Positions 50,910-64,000 of a stretch of 64,000 bases of DNA are shown in pieces (the stretch's first letter is position 1; every line of letters begins with the position of its first letter). The notes below the pieces were generated by a model. That model did no database searches, was not told the DNA's origin, and worked only from the letters and a program-made list of their open reading frames with translations. The translations under genes and the position numbers were made by a program. This DNA is from Klenkia marina (GTDB lineage: Bacteria > Actinomycetota > Actinomycetes > Mycobacteriales > Geodermatophilaceae). The DNA lies in assembly GCF_900101025.1 (NCBI RefSeq), contig NZ_FMUH01000005.1:124001-188000 (forward strand). The letters are read 5' to 3'.

Positions 50910-51824
50910 CTAGGCCGGTGTACCGGGTTCGGGGGTGGCGTCGTCGGGGGTCGCGTCGTCGGGGGCGGGTGCCTCGGAGGTGCCCCCGGCCGTGTCCGCG
51001 GCGCTGGGGTCGCCCAGGCCGGGCGGGGTGCCCGGCGCCGGGGTGCTCGGCTGGTGCGCTGCGGCGTCCTCCCCCGGCTCCGTCTCGGTCGCCGCGGGCT
51101 CGGTGGCTGGTGCGTCGGCGCCGAGCAGGGTGCGCAGCGCTGCCCCGGTGATGCGGCGGAAGGTGCGCTTGGGTCGCGCCCGGTCGAGAAGGGCGACCTC
51201 GAGCGAACCGGCCGGCAGGCTGGCGTGGGTGCCCCCGTTGGCCTGGGTGGAGGCGCTGACCGCCGAGAGGGCGGCCACGCCGGCCTCGAGGGCCTTGCGC
51301 AGCGGGAGCCCGGCTCGGAAGTGTTCGCGCAGGTTGGCCGTCACGGCGTCGGCCTGCCCACCCATGACCACGAAGTCGGGCTCGTCGACGACGGAACCGT
51401 CGAAGGTGAGCCGGTAGAGCTGGTCGGACTCGGGGGTGCTGCCGACCTCGGCGACGCAGAGCTCGACCTCGAAGGGCTTCATCTGCTCGGTGAAGATCGA
51501 TCCGAGCGTCTGGGCGTAGGCGTTGGCCACGACCCGGCCGGTGACGTCGCGCCGGTTGTAGGAGTAGCCCCGCACGTCGGCCAGCCGCACGCCGGCCACC
51601 CGCAGGCTCTCGAACTCGGAGTACCGGCCGACCGCGGCGAACCCGATGCGGTCGTAGATCTCGCCGACCTTGTGCAGCGTCGAGCTGGGGTTCTCGGCGA
51701 TCAGCAGCACGCCGTCGGCGCAGGTGAGCACGACGACGCTGCGACCGCGGGAGATGCCCTTGCGGGCGTACTCCGAGCGGTCGCGCATGACCTGCTCGGC
51801 GGAGGCGTAGTAGGGCATGGTCAT
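50910..51824 (-). CDS. prcA: Proteasome alpha subunit
   Basis: Forms the outer rings and gate of the 20S core. 304 aa: gating N terminus [21 protein letters not shown], Ntn fold (30-235), then an unusually long Pro/Thr/Asp-rich tail (about 235-304) with repeated DDATPD. ATG 51824, MTM start with second ATG at 51818. Separated from prcB by three bases. Confidence 0.95.
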   Translation of the reverse strand: MTMPYYASAEQVMRDRSEYARKGISRGRSVVVLTCADGVLLIAENPSSTLHKVGEIYDRIGFAAVGRYSEFESLRVAGVRLADVRGYSYNRRDVTGRVVANAYAQTLGSIFTEQMKPFEVELCVAEVGSTPESDQLYRLTFDGSVVDEPDFVVMGGQADAVTANLREHFRAGLPLRKALEAGVAALSAVSASTQANGGTHASLPAGSLEVALLDRARPKRTFRRITGAALRTLLGADAPATEPAATETEPGEDAAAHQPSTPAPGTPPGLGDPSAADTAGGTSEAPAPDDATPDDATPEPGTPA

Positions 51825-51827
51825 GGC

Positions 51828-52676
51828 TCAGGCCTCCCTGGTCTCGGGCCCGGCGGACCGTTCGGTGGCGATCGAGGCGGCGATCTCGGCGACCTCGGCG
51901 TCGGGCAGCCGCACGGCACCCTCGGCGTCGACGCGGTACAGGATCGGGTAGAGCCGGCGGACGGCGTCGGGGCCGCCGGTGGCGGAGTCGTCGTCGGCGG
52001 CGTCGTAGAGCGCCTCGACCAGGCTGCGGGTGGCCGCGTCGGCGGACAGCCCGGGGCGCCAGGTCTTCTTCAGGGAGCCACGGGCGAACAGCGAGCCCGA
52101 GCCGACGGAGGCGTAGCCGCGCTCCTCGTAGTTCCCGCCGGTGACGTCGTAGCTGAAGATGCGGCCCGGGCTGGTGCCGGGGGCGGCGTCGAGGTCGTAG
52201 CCGGCGAAGAGCGGCACGACGGCCAGGCCCTGCATGGCGGCGCCGAGGTTGCCGCGGATCATCGCCGCGAGCCGGTTGGCCTTGCCGTCGAGGGACAGCG
52301 TCATCCCCTCGATCTTCTCGTAGTGCTCGAGCTCGACCTGGTAGAGCCGGACCATCTCGATGGCGATCCCGGCGGCGCCGGCGATGCCGATGACCGACCA
52401 GGAGTCGGCGGCGTAGACCTTCTCGATGTCCCGGCTGGAGATGAGGTTGCCCATCGTCGCCCGCCGGTCGCCACCCATCAGCACGCCGCCGTCGAAGGTG
52501 GCGGCGACGATCGTGGTGCCGTGCGGGGCGAGGTCGCCGACCGGGGTCGTCGGTGCGGTGCGGCGACCGGGGAGCAGGTCTGGCGCCGTGACGCCGAGGA
52601 AGTCGGTGAAGGAGGACCCCACCCGGTCCAGGTAGGCGGGGGTGAACCCGCTCCGTCCGGCGATCTGCTCGCTCAC
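51828..52676 (-). CDS. prcB: Proteasome beta subunit (catalytic)
   Basis: N-terminal threonine protease of the core particle; 282 aa with a 53-residue propeptide cut at HG|TTIVA, so Thr54 becomes the catalytic Thr1. Lys33-equivalent in [10 protein letters not shown] region and Ntn sheets follow. GTG 52676 overlaps the stop of the upstream endonuclease gene by 4 bases, so its translation depends on that gene. Confidence 0.95.
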   Translation of the reverse strand: MSEQIAGRSGFTPAYLDRVGSSFTDFLGVTAPDLLPGRRTAPTTPVGDLAPHGTTIVAATFDGGVLMGGDRRATMGNLISSRDIEKVYAADSWSVIGIAGAAGIAIEMVRLYQVELEHYEKIEGMTLSLDGKANRLAAMIRGNLGAAMQGLAVVPLFAGYDLDAAPGTSPGRIFSYDVTGGNYEERGYASVGSGSLFARGSLKKTWRPGLSADAATRSLVEALYDAADDDSATGGPDAVRRLYPILYRVDAEGAVRLPDAEVAEIAASIATERSAGPETREA

Positions 52677-53437
52677 CCGTGCGCCTCCTCCGCCGGCCCG
52701 TCGGGACCGGCACCGTGCTGGTCGACCGACCCGGGAGCGGGCCGGTCGGTGCTGCGCCGACCGGGGCGTGTCCCCCGTCGGTCTCGTCGATCCGACCCTA
52801 GTCGGGCTGCTGCAGCGCAGCCCGCCGTCGGGGCCCCGTCGACCGGGACCGGACCGGAGCCGTGCTTCTCCAGGTAAGCGACTGCCGCCAGCAGAACGGC
52901 CGGATCGTCGCGGAACTGACCCAGGCCGCCGTTGCAGTTGAAGCACAGCAGCTCGCGGACCACGCCAGTGACGTGGTCATGGTCGACGTGCGCTGCCTGT
53001 GCTGTTCGGCAAATGGCGCACACCCCGCCCTGCTCGCGGAGCATGACCTCGGCATCGGCTGCGCTGATGCCGTAGCGGCGCTTGAGGTGGTAGGTCCGCG
53101 CACCTCCGACCTTCTCCAACGAGGCACGGCCGCGCGCGTTGTGACAGGGCTTGCAGTAGGTGTGCCGGCCCGTGCGCGATCTCGGTGTGGTCAGGAACTG
53201 GTCCAACGGCTTGACCGTCGCGCAGTCCGGGCACCACTTCTCACCGGCGGGCACCTCCACGCCGACGGGGAAGCGGCGCTTCGGGTCCCCGAGTCGCCGA
53301 CGCCTCGATGTGTTCACGCGTTCCCTGGCATGCTCCGAGCAGTAGGCAGCCAAGCCGTCCCGCCGCCTCCGATCGCGGGTGAAATCAGCCGCAGGCCGCG
53401 TCGCACCGCAATCCGGGCACCATTTCTCGGTTGACAT
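52673..53437 (-). CDS. Endonuclease VII-like HNH/His-Me nuclease between pup and prcB
   Basis: 254 aa. Two N-terminal zinc knuckles ([20 protein letters not shown] and [20 protein letters not shown]), then a recombination endonuclease VII domain: [38 protein letters not shown] with the His-metal HVDHDH core and flanking Cys pairs. C-terminal 70 residues are low-complexity. ATG 53437 has only a weak ribosome binding site. The junction with pup (53401-53520) falls to about 52-55% G+C. It is co-translated with prcB. Confidence 0.85.
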   Translation of the reverse strand: MSTEKWCPDCGATRPAADFTRDRRRRDGLAAYCSEHARERVNTSRRRRLGDPKRRFPVGVEVPAGEKWCPDCATVKPLDQFLTTPRSRTGRHTYCKPCHNARGRASLEKVGGARTYHLKRRYGISAADAEVMLREQGGVCAICRTAQAAHVDHDHVTGVVRELLCFNCNGGLGQFRDDPAVLLAAVAYLEKHGSGPVPVDGAPTAGCAAAARLGSDRRDRRGTRPGRRSTDRPAPGSVDQHGAGPDGPAEEAHG

Positions 53438-53458
53438 TCTGGATGCCAGCGAAAATGG

Positions 53459-53668
53459 TCACTCCCCCCCTTTCTGTACATATCCCTTAACGAATTCCTC
53501 GGCATTCGACTCGAGAACCCCGTCGATCTCGTCGAGGATGTCGTCGACGTCGGAGCTCATCTGCTCACGACGCTCAGTGCCCTCGGCGTCGACCGACGCC
53601 TCGACCTCGTCGGTCTCCTCGCGTGACCGCGTGGCCTTCTGCTGCCCGCCGGTGTCCCTGGTGGCCAT
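53459..53668 (-). CDS. pup: Prokaryotic ubiquitin-like protein Pup
   Basis: 69 aa, disordered and acidic. C-terminal part VDDILDEIDGVLESNAEEFVKGYVQKGGE is the Mpa-binding helix and GGE end. Because it already ends in Glu (not Gln), no deamidation by Dop is needed before ligation. ATG 53668. The 3' end is A+T-rich compared with the rest. Confidence 0.96.
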   Translation of the reverse strand: MATRDTGGQQKATRSREETDEVEASVDAEGTERREQMSSDVDDILDEIDGVLESNAEEFVKGYVQKGGE

Positions 53669-53738
53669 GTCGCCCTCCCGTTGGTGTGGGTGTGCTGCCC
53701 TGCTGGGGAAGCTACCCGGAGGGTGTGACAGGAACCGC

Positions 53739-54257
53739 TCAGGCTTCCCAACCGCCGAGGTGACCGGCGTGGGCGTCGGCCAGCTCGTGCAGCCACGCGA
53801 TGCGGGCGTCGAAGGCCGGCGTCATCGGGGGTTCGAGGACGCGCACCGTGACCTGCCACCGGACGCCGTCGACCCAGCGGGCGGGGACGGCCGGCTCGGG
53901 CCCCACGACCTCGTCGCCGGCCCGGCGGGCCGCGCCCGCGGCGAAGGCGTCGGCCTGCTCGCGCTCGGCGAACCCCACCAGGTGACGGGTCTCGTCCGAC
54001 GCCCCGGCCGCCGTGCCGCCCGAGCGCAGCCGGGCGGCCAGGTCGTCCAGCGCGATGAGCAGCTCGGCCGGCCTGGCCGACGGGTCGAGGAGGCCGGCGC
54101 CGGCCAGGTGCCGGGTCAGCGAGCTGGTCAGCGGCGCCGGCAGGTCCCCGGACAGCAGGTGCACCTGCAGCGCGGACAGCACCCGCACCAGCGCACCGAC
54201 GTCGGACGGGTTGATCGCACGGGTGGCGACCCGCCGGGGGCGCCGGGGCTCGGTCAC
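53739..54257 (-). CDS. Conserved hypothetical protein between dop and pup
   Basis: 172 aa from GTG 54257, which overlaps the dop stop by 4 bases (GTGA). Helical N-terminal region ([20 protein letters not shown]) followed by a mixed alpha/beta half with [17 protein letters not shown]. No family recognised. Tight coupling to dop and 70 bases before pup suggest a function tied to pupylation. Confidence 0.75.
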   Translation of the reverse strand: MTEPRRPRRVATRAINPSDVGALVRVLSALQVHLLSGDLPAPLTSSLTRHLAGAGLLDPSARPAELLIALDDLAARLRSGGTAAGASDETRHLVGFAEREQADAFAAGAARRAGDEVVGPEPAVPARWVDGVRWQVTVRVLEPPMTPAFDARIAWLHELADAHAGHLGGWEA

Positions 54258-55759
54258 GGCCCGGTGATGGTGTCGACCAGCTCCTGGGCGTCGGCGACCC
54301 GCTCGAAGAGGGCGCCGACGTGCTCGCGGGTGCCCCGGAGCGGCTCCATGGTGGGGATGCGCACCAGGTTCTCGCGGCCCAGGTCGAACACCACGGAGTC
54401 CCAGGAGGCCGCCGCCACCTGCGCCGGGTAGCGGCGCAGGCACTCACCCCGGAAGAAGGCCCGGGTGTCCGCCGGCGGGCTGCTCATCGCGGCGGTGACC
54501 TCCTCCTCGGTGACCAGCGTCTGCATGGCGCCGCGGGCGACCAGTCGCTGGTAGAGGCCCTTGTCCGGCCGCACGTCGGAGTACTGCAGGTCGACCAGGG
54601 CCAGCCGGGCGTCGCCCCACGACAGGCCGTCGCGGGAGCGGTAGCCCTCGAGCAGGCGCAGCTTGGCCGGCCAGTCGAGCCGGTCGGCCAGCCGCATCGG
54701 GTCGACCGCGAGGTCGTCGAGCACCTCGCCCCACCGACCGAGCACGTCGTGGGTCTGCGGGTCGGTGTCGCCCGTGCCCGCCACGAACTCGCGGGCCCGG
54801 TCCAGGAACACCCGCTGCACCTCGAGCGCCGTGAGCCGGCGGCCGTCGACAAGCCGCATGCGGTGGGTGAGCGAGGGGTCGTGGCTGACTGACTGCAACT
54901 CGGCCACGGGGTCCTCGAGCGCCAGGTCGAAGGGCAGTGCGCGGGCCTCGATCATCGCGAGCACGAGCGCCGTCGTCCCGACCTTGAGGTAGGTCGACAG
55001 CTCGGCGAGGTTGGCGTCGCCGATGATGACGTGCAGCCGGCGGTGCTCCTCGGGCGTGGCGTGCGGCTCGTCGCGGGTGTTGATGATCGGCCGCTTGAGC
55101 GTCGTCTCGAGACCGACCTCGACCTCGAAGAAGTCGGCCCGCTGCGAGAGCTGGAACCCGTGGGTGCGGCCGTCGGTGCCGATGCCGACCCGCCCCGCAC
55201 CGGCCACCACCTGCCGGGTCACGAAGAACGGCACGAGCCCCTTGATGATGTCCAGGAACGGGGTGCTGCGGGACATCAGGTAGTTCTCGTGCGCCCCGTA
55301 GGACTGGCCCTTGCCGTCGGTGTTGTTCTTGTACAGCTGGATCGGCTGGGTACCGGGGACCCGGGCGGCCCGCACGGCGGCCTCGGCCATCACCCGCTCC
55401 CCCGCCTTGTCCCACAGGACGACGTCGCGCGGGCTGGTCACCTCGGGGCTCGAGTACTCGGGGTGCGCGTGGTCGACGTAGAACCGGGCGCCGTTGGTGA
55501 GCACGACGTTGGCCATGCCCGGGTCCTCGTCGGGGTCGTTGTGGTCCAGCGCCCGGGCCGGGGACAGGTCGAAGCCGCGCGCGTCGCGCAGCGGGTTCTC
55601 CTCCTCGAAGTCCCACCGTGGACGCCGACGGGCCGCGGCCTCGGCGGGGGCGAAAGCGTTGACCACCTGGCTCGACAGCGTGGTGGGGTTCGCCCCCGGC
55701 TGACCCGGCACCGAGATGCCGTACTCGACCTCGGTGCCCATGACCCGCCGCACGCTCAT
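54254..55759 (-). CDS. dop: Depupylase / Pup deamidase Dop
   Basis: 501 aa, paralogue of Paf[11 protein letters not shown] start, metal-binding region [22 protein letters not shown], the Dop loop (residues about 35-75, [11 protein letters not shown]), [19 protein letters not shown] and [16 protein letters not shown]. Removes Pup from substrates; the deamidase activity is not needed for this Pup. ATG 55759 (in-frame ATG 55741 also fits). Confidence 0.95.
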   Translation of the reverse strand: MSVRRVMGTEVEYGISVPGQPGANPTTLSSQVVNAFAPAEAAARRRPRWDFEEENPLRDARGFDLSPARALDHNDPDEDPGMANVVLTNGARFYVDHAHPEYSSPEVTSPRDVVLWDKAGERVMAEAAVRAARVPGTQPIQLYKNNTDGKGQSYGAHENYLMSRSTPFLDIIKGLVPFFVTRQVVAGAGRVGIGTDGRTHGFQLSQRADFFEVEVGLETTLKRPIINTRDEPHATPEEHRRLHVIIGDANLAELSTYLKVGTTALVLAMIEARALPFDLALEDPVAELQSVSHDPSLTHRMRLVDGRRLTALEVQRVFLDRAREFVAGTGDTDPQTHDVLGRWGEVLDDLAVDPMRLADRLDWPAKLRLLEGYRSRDGLSWGDARLALVDLQYSDVRPDKGLYQRLVARGAMQTLVTEEEVTAAMSSPPADTRAFFRGECLRRYPAQVAAASWDSVVFDLGRENLVRIPTMEPLRGTREHVGALFERVADAQELVDTITGP

Positions 55760-55781
55760 GCCGCCACCCTATGAGGGACGT

Positions 55782-56621
55782 TCAGTCGCGGAAGGACGTG
55801 TCGGTGGTGCCGCCGCCCGCCGGGACGAGCACGCAGGTCGGGAACGGGTAGCCGGCCCAGTCCTCGGCGTCGTCGGTGGTGATGTCCACGGCGATGTCCG
55901 GCGGCAGCGGACCGTCGAGGTAGTCCACGGCGTCCGGGAGGCACTGGGCGGCGATCACCGCGCGTGCGGCGGCGTCGGCCGGGAACGGGGTGCCCTCGGC
56001 CACGTCGGGCAGGCCGCCGATCTGCTCGGCCCAGTGCGGTTCGCTGCAGGGGACGACGTCGTTCTCCGCGGGGTCGCCGTCGAGGCACGCACGGTAGGGC
56101 GAGGTGTCCCCGGACTGCAGGGCGCCGGCCAGGCGGCCCGGCACCGGTTCAGGGGTGTTGTAGCCGTAGGTGACGTCGCAGGCCACCCACCGGGCGCCCG
56201 CTGCCCACTGCTCCTCGGTGGGCAGCACCTGGGTGCGGTCGGCGTACACGCGGTCGCCGGGCTGCGCCTGCAGGTAGGTGTCGACGGTCTGGTAGCTGCA
56301 GACGTCGTCGTAGGCGTCGCCGAGGTAGTCGTCGTCCAGGTCGGCCTCGGTGGGGTACTCGGCGTCCAGCGGGAGCCCGGTGTCCAGGACCGCGGCGGTC
56401 TCCCCCGTGTGCCCGTCGCCGCAGTCGACCACCGGTGGCACCTCGAGGGGGCGGTAGGCGACCTCGATGTCGTGGCAGGTGCCCACACCGGGGGCCTCGA
56501 ACATGGGGTCGTCCCCGGCCGTCGGGGTGGCCCCGCCGGCCGGGGAGGCCACCCCCTCCACCACCGAGGTGCAGCCGGTGAGCAGCAGTGCGGCCGAGAC
56601 CGCCAGGACGACGCGTCGCAC
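55782..56621 (-). CDS. Septum formation-family lipoprotein
   Basis: 279 aa. Lipobox LLTGC (Cys about 17) behind a short hydrophobic signal. The rest has two similar cysteine-containing halves (VGTCHDIEVAYRP..VVDCGDGHTGETAAV and VACDVTYGYN..VVPCSEPHWAEQIGG), the pattern of the septum_form domain. Outside the membrane. Start GTG 56621, three bases after the mpa stop on the same strand, so read with mpa, which is an unexpected place for an envelope protein. Confidence 0.83.
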   Translation of the reverse strand: MRRVVLAVSAALLLTGCTSVVEGVASPAGGATPTAGDDPMFEAPGVGTCHDIEVAYRPLEVPPVVDCGDGHTGETAAVLDTGLPLDAEYPTEADLDDDYLGDAYDDVCSYQTVDTYLQAQPGDRVYADRTQVLPTEEQWAAGARWVACDVTYGYNTPEPVPGRLAGALQSGDTSPYRACLDGDPAENDVVPCSEPHWAEQIGGLPDVAEGTPFPADAAARAVIAAQCLPDAVDYLDGPLPPDIAVDITTDDAEDWAGYPFPTCVLVPAGGGTTDTSFRD

Positions 56622-56624
56622 GGG

Positions 56625-58406
56625 CTAGAGGTACTGACCGGTGTTGGTGGCGGTGTCGATGGCCCGGCCGCTCTCGTCGCCCTTGCCGCTGATCAGCGTG
56701 CGGATGTAGACGATGCGCTCGCCCTTCTTGCCCGAGATGCGCGCCCAATCGTCGGGGTTGGTGGTGTTCGGCAGGTCCTCGTTCTCCTTGAACTCGTCGA
56801 CGCACGCGGCCATGAGGTGGCCGACCCGCAGGCCGTGGGCCCCGGTCTCGAGGTGGTCCTTGATGGCCATCTTCTTGGCCCGGTCGACGATGTTCTGCAG
56901 CATGGCGCCGGAGTTGAAGTCCTTGAAGTACAGGACCTCCTTGTCGCCGTTGGCGTAGGTCACCTCGAGGAAGCGGTTCTCCTCGGTCTCGGTGTACATG
57001 CGCTCGACGGTCGACCGGATCATGCCGGCGATGGTGGCCTCGCGGCTGCCCCCGTGCTCGGCGAGGTCGTCGGCGTGGATGGGCAGCGTGGTGGTGAGGT
57101 ACTTGCCGAAGATGTCGCGCGCGGCCTCGGCGTCCGGGCGCTCGATCTTGATCTTCACGTCGAGCCGGCCCGGCCGCAGGATGGCCGGGTCGATCATGTC
57201 CTCGCGGTTGGAGGCGCCGATGACGATGACGTTCTCCAGGCCCTCGACGCCGTCGATCTCGCTCAGCAGCTGGGGCACGATCGTCGACTCGACGTCGGAG
57301 CTGACCCCCGTGCCGCGGGTGCGGAAGATCGAGTCCATCTCGTCGAAGAAGACGATGACGGGTGCGCCCTCGCTGGCCTTCTCGCGGGCCCGCTGGAAGA
57401 CCAGGCGGATGTGCCGCTCGGTCTCGCCCACGTACTTGTTGAGCAGCTCGGGGCCCTTGATGTTGAGGAAGTAGGACCGCGCACGGGTGGCCTCCTCGGC
57501 GCCGTGCGCGACCGCGATCTGCTTGGCCAGCGAGTTGGCGACGGCCTTGGCGATGAGCGTCTTGCCGCACCCGGGCGGGCCGTACAGCAGGATGCCCTTC
57601 GGCGGGCGCAGCTCGTAGGTGGTGAAGAGGTCCTTGTGCAGGAACGGCATCTCGACGGCGTCGCGGATCTGCTCGATCTGCCGCGAGAGGCCACCGATGT
57701 CGCCGTAGTCGATGTCGGGGACCTCCTCGAGGATGAGCTCCTCGACCTCGCTCTTGGGGATGCGTTCGTAGACGAACCCCGACCGCGACTCCAGCAGCAG
57801 CGAGTCACCGCTGCGCAGCTTCTGGCCCCGCAGTGACTCGGCCAGCTGGACGACGCGCTCCTCGTCGGTGTGGCCGACCACCAGGGCGCGCAGCGGCTGG
57901 CCCTCGATCGGCTCCAGCAGCTCCTTGAGGGTGACCACGTCGCCCGAGCGCTCGAAGCCACGGGCCTCGACGACGTTCATGGCCTCGTTGAGCATGAGCT
58001 CCTGGCCGTACTGCAGGGACTCGCCGTCGACCGCCGGCGAGACCGAGACCCGCAGCTTGCGGCCACCGGTGAAGACGTCGATCGTGCCGTCGTCGAAGCG
58101 GCCCAGGAAGACGCCGTAGCCCGAGGGCGGCTGGCCCAGGCGGTCGATCTCCTCCTTGAGCTGCACCAGCTGGTCGCGGGCGCCACGCAGGGTGTCGGTG
58201 AGCTTGTCGTTGCGCTCGGACAGGAACGCGACCCGGCCCTCGGCCTCGGCCACCCGCTCCTCGAGGGCACGCACCTGGCGGGGGCTGTCGGACACCTTGC
58301 GCCGCAGGAGGCCGATCTCCTCCTCGAGGTAGCTGATCTGGCTCACCAGCGAGACGACGTCACGTTCCCGTCGCGCTCGGAACTCATCAGGCCCGAGAGA
58401 ACCCAT
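56625..58406 (-). CDS. mpa: Proteasome-associated AAA ATPase Mpa/ARC
   Basis: Hexameric unfoldase that binds Pup and feeds substrates to the 20S core. 593 aa: N-terminal coiled coil (1-90, [15 protein letters not shown]), two OB rings, AAA domain with [19 protein letters not shown] and [15 protein letters not shown], and the C-terminal GQYL that opens the gate. ATG 58406 with GGAGG ribosome binding site; GTG 58421 would add five residues. Confidence 0.96.
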   Translation of the reverse strand: MGSLGPDEFRARRERDVVSLVSQISYLEEEIGLLRRKVSDSPRQVRALEERVAEAEGRVAFLSERNDKLTDTLRGARDQLVQLKEEIDRLGQPPSGYGVFLGRFDDGTIDVFTGGRKLRVSVSPAVDGESLQYGQELMLNEAMNVVEARGFERSGDVVTLKELLEPIEGQPLRALVVGHTDEERVVQLAESLRGQKLRSGDSLLLESRSGFVYERIPKSEVEELILEEVPDIDYGDIGGLSRQIEQIRDAVEMPFLHKDLFTTYELRPPKGILLYGPPGCGKTLIAKAVANSLAKQIAVAHGAEEATRARSYFLNIKGPELLNKYVGETERHIRLVFQRAREKASEGAPVIVFFDEMDSIFRTRGTGVSSDVESTIVPQLLSEIDGVEGLENVIVIGASNREDMIDPAILRPGRLDVKIKIERPDAEAARDIFGKYLTTTLPIHADDLAEHGGSREATIAGMIRSTVERMYTETEENRFLEVTYANGDKEVLYFKDFNSGAMLQNIVDRAKKMAIKDHLETGAHGLRVGHLMAACVDEFKENEDLPNTTNPDDWARISGKKGERIVYIRTLISGKGDESGRAIDTATNTGQYL

Positions 58407-58525
58407 CACGCACCTCCGCACACGTCAGGGGCAGCCGAGCCGCCACTGTATCCACGGTGTGCGACAGGACGCCGCGCCGCCGGGCTCCCCCGGTGACGAC
58501 TGCGCGACGACCCGCCCCAGGCGTC

Positions 58526-59479
<954 letters not shown>

Positions 59480-59493
59480 CTACCGTGGCCGCC

Positions 59494-60438
59494 ATGACGA
59501 CGACGGAGCTCTCGCTGGACGTCACCGACCTCTCGGCCGGCCCCGCCGACCAGCGCACCACCGCCGCCGACACGACCCCGCGCCGCCCCTCGCTGTCGCC
59601 GTCCCGTGCGGCGGACTTCAAGACCTGCCCGCTGCTCTACCGGTTCCGCACGATCGACCGGCTGCCGGAGAAGAAGTCCCGGGCCGCGGTCCGGGGCACG
59701 CTGGTGCACGCCGTGCTGGAGAAGCTGTACGACCTGCCGGCGGCCGAGCGCACGGTGGCGGCGGCCCGCGAGCTCGTCGACCCGGCCTGGGTCGAGCTGC
59801 GCGAGGAGCCCGGCGTGGCCGAGCTGTTCGACCCGCCGGCCGAGGGGACGGAGAAGCCGGCCGAGACCCTCGAGGCCTGGTTGGCCTCGGCCGGCGACCT
59901 GGTCGAGACGTACTTCCGGCTCGAGGACCCGACCCGCATCCAGCCCGAGGGCAGGGAGGAGCTGGTCCAGGTCACCTTGCCCGACGGGCTGCTCCTGCGC
60001 GGCTACGTCGACCGGCTCGACGTGGCCCGCAACGGCGCGCTGCGCGTGGTCGACTACAAGACCGGCGGGATGCCCCGCGAGGCGTTCGAGGCCAAGGCGC
60101 TGTTCCAGATGAAGTTCTACGCCCTGGTCCTCTGGCGCACCCGGGGCGTGGTGGCTGCCCAGCTCAAGCTGATCTACCTCAAGAACGGCGACGTCCTCAC
60201 CTACGCCCCCGACGAGGCCGAGCTGCTGCGCTTCGAGCGCACGCTGCAGGCGATCTGGGCGGCCATCGGCAAGGCCGTCGAGACCGGCGACTTCCGGCCC
60301 AACCGCAGCCGGCTGTGCAGCTGGTGCGACCACCAGGCCTTCTGCCCGAGCTTCGGCGGGACTCCTCCGCCGTTCCCGGCCGAGGCCGCCGCGGCGGCCG
60401 GCTGGCGCACCACCCTGCCGATGACCACGACCGCATGA
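59494..60438 (+). CDS. RecB-family PD-(D/E)XK exonuclease
   Basis: 314 aa. Nuclease core: SPSRAADFKTCPLLYRF, RGTLVHAVLEKLY, GYVDRLDV and VVDYKTGG (the D...ExK-like site), with a C-terminal CSWCDHQAFC that, together with the early Cys in KTCP, builds an iron-sulphur cluster as in AddB/Cas4-like nucleases. Likely repair exonuclease. ATG at 59494, 7 bases after TACCGT (59481-59486); GTG 59485 falls in that -10. Confidence 0.9.
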   Translation: MTTTELSLDVTDLSAGPADQRTTAADTTPRRPSLSPSRAADFKTCPLLYRFRTIDRLPEKKSRAAVRGTLVHAVLEKLYDLPAAERTVAAARELVDPAWVELREEPGVAELFDPPAEGTEKPAETLEAWLASAGDLVETYFRLEDPTRIQPEGREELVQVTLPDGLLLRGYVDRLDVARNGALRVVDYKTGGMPREAFEAKALFQMKFYALVLWRTRGVVAAQLKLIYLKNGDVLTYAPDEAELLRFERTLQAIWAAIGKAVETGDFRPNRSRLCSWCDHQAFCPSFGGTPPPFPAEAAAAAGWRTTLPMTTTA

Positions 60439-60478
60439 CAACGACCGCATAACCTCGACCGCGTGACCACGACCGGAT
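60423..60478. repeat. Four tandem 14-bp units at the recB-like gene end
   Basis: GACCACGACCGCAT (60423-60436), GACAACGACCGCAT, AACCTCGACCGCGT and GACCACGACCGGAT follow without gaps. Unit 1 contains the last codons; the 14-bp length is not frame-preserving, so copy changes shift the protein end. Confidence 0.75.
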
Positions 60479-60546
60479 GAGCTCTGCCGGCGCACCGGGC
60501 CGGTCCGCCGGCCGCGGACCTGGCCGTGGCACGCGTCAGGCGCGGG

Positions 60547-61222
60547 TCAGCTCCGGGTGGGCACCGGGAGGGCAGCCAGGGTGTCCGGGGTGGTACCCAC
60601 CAGGGTGCGCGCCTGGGTGAGACCGGGGACGGCGGGCAGGTCCTGCCCCTGCGGGACGACCAGGACCCGGCAGCCGGCAGCGAGGCCGGCGCTGCTGCCG
60701 GTGAGCGAGTCCTCGACCACCACGCAGTCCGCGGGCTGCAGGTCCAGCGCGGCCATGGCCTGCCGGTAGGGCGCCGGGTCCGGCTTGCGTGCGGGCACCT
60801 CGTCGCCGCAGACGGTGACCTCGAACGGCTCGGCGCCCAGGTCGGCGCGCAGGTGCTGCAGCACGAGGGTGACCAGGGGCCGGTCGGTGGTCGTCACCAG
60901 GGCGGTGCGCACCCCCGCGGCCAGGCAGGCCAGGAGCAGCTCGCGCGCGCCGGGCTGCCAGGTGACCGACTGCGCCATCAGCTCGGTGACCCGGGCGATG
61001 ACCTGGCCGGCGTCGGCGACGGCCTGCTCCGGGGTGCGGTCGACCCCGACGTCGCGGCGGACGACCGCCATGGCGCCGTCCAGGTCCATCCCGGCGGTCG
61101 AGGCCAGCGCGGCGGCCGAGACCCGGCCGCCCCACCCCCCGGCCAGCTCCACCAGCGCCTGGTCCCAGTACTGCTCGGTCGCCAGCAGGGTGCCGTCCAT
61201 GTCGAACAGCACCGCGCTGAGG

Positions 61223-61230
<8 letters not shown>
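60547..61230 (-). CDS. HAD-family phosphatase
   Basis: 227 aa. Motif [12 protein letters not shown], motif II VTTTDRP, Lys in [11 protein letters not shown] and motif [14 protein letters not shown]; cap domain of the beta-phosphoglucomutase type. Substrate unknown. ATG 61230 overlaps the metH stop by 8 bases, so the pair is co-translated, an arrangement common in actinobacteria. Confidence 0.9.

Positions 61231-64000
<2,770 letters not shown>

Overview
The window is about 74% G+C (by eye), densely coded on both strands, and full of GTG starts and 4-base ATGA/GTGA overlaps. It carries a complete Pup-proteasome locus (mpa, dop, pup, prcB, prcA, pafA, pafB, pafC), RbpA and an RNA helicase HelY next to tatC/tatA. 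This is a high-GC actinomycete; gene order and style fit Geodermatophilaceae or a close relative, but the family is inference. No rRNA, tRNA, CRISPR array, prophage or complete insertion sequence was seen.

Layout. 1-10 kb: a CitMHS-type carboxylate transporter (cut by the window edge), its divergent CitA/CitB-like two-component system, an M24 aminopeptidase, VOC, DinB and TPR proteins, pantothenate kinase, a GNAT enzyme, a beta-lactamase-like serine hydrolase and a PEBP protein. 10-19 kb: beta-phosphoglucomutase-like HAD plus GH65 disaccharide phosphorylase, an M50B-like membrane protease, an acyltransferase, isochorismatase-like hydrolase, DapA and TrmL. 18.6-19.9 kb: a two-gene Xre/AbiEii toxin-antitoxin-type module with a long palindrome over its promoter. 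Its last codons run into a 28-bp site that looks like an XerC/XerD dif site. 20-27.6 kb: lipoprotein, zinc-finger protein, GDPD, acyltransferase, MFS, thymidine kinase, rbpA (with a SigR/SigH-type promoter), fxsA, lnt. 27.9-34.7 kb: a lysine-degradation cluster (kal, kamE, kamD, an amidohydrolase, kdd; divergent kamA). 34.7-38.7 kb: acyltransferase, radical SAM protein, SnoaL-like protein, Lrp regulator, Xaa-Pro dipeptidase. 38.7-61 kb: a block collinear with mycobacterial Rv2089c-Rv2118c: 5'-3' exonuclease, DUF4333 protein, helY, a lipid kinase, tatC, tatA, pafC, pafB, pafA, prcA, prcB, an endonuclease VII-like gene, pup, dop, a septum-formation lipoprotein, mpa, trmI and a RecB-like nuclease. 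61-64 kb: a HAD phosphatase and the 3' part of metH.

Genes working together: Pup is ligated to targets by PafA, removed by Dop, and pupylated proteins are unfolded by Mpa into PrcA/PrcB; PafB/PafC form the DNA-damage regulator. KamA, KamDE and Kdd would take L-lysine through beta-lysine and 3,5-diaminohexanoate to 5-amino-3-oxohexanoate; Kal acts on 3-aminobutyryl-CoA, but the cleavage enzyme Kce that links the two is not in the window. TatA/TatC form the Sec-independent export pore.

The candidate for something new is the stretch 18648-19955: a toxin-antitoxin-type pair abutting a dif-like site. Gene strand supports a terminus there: left of it 15 genes are on + and 9 on -, right of it 10 on + and 33 on -, as expected if replication forks converge at about 19.9 kb.
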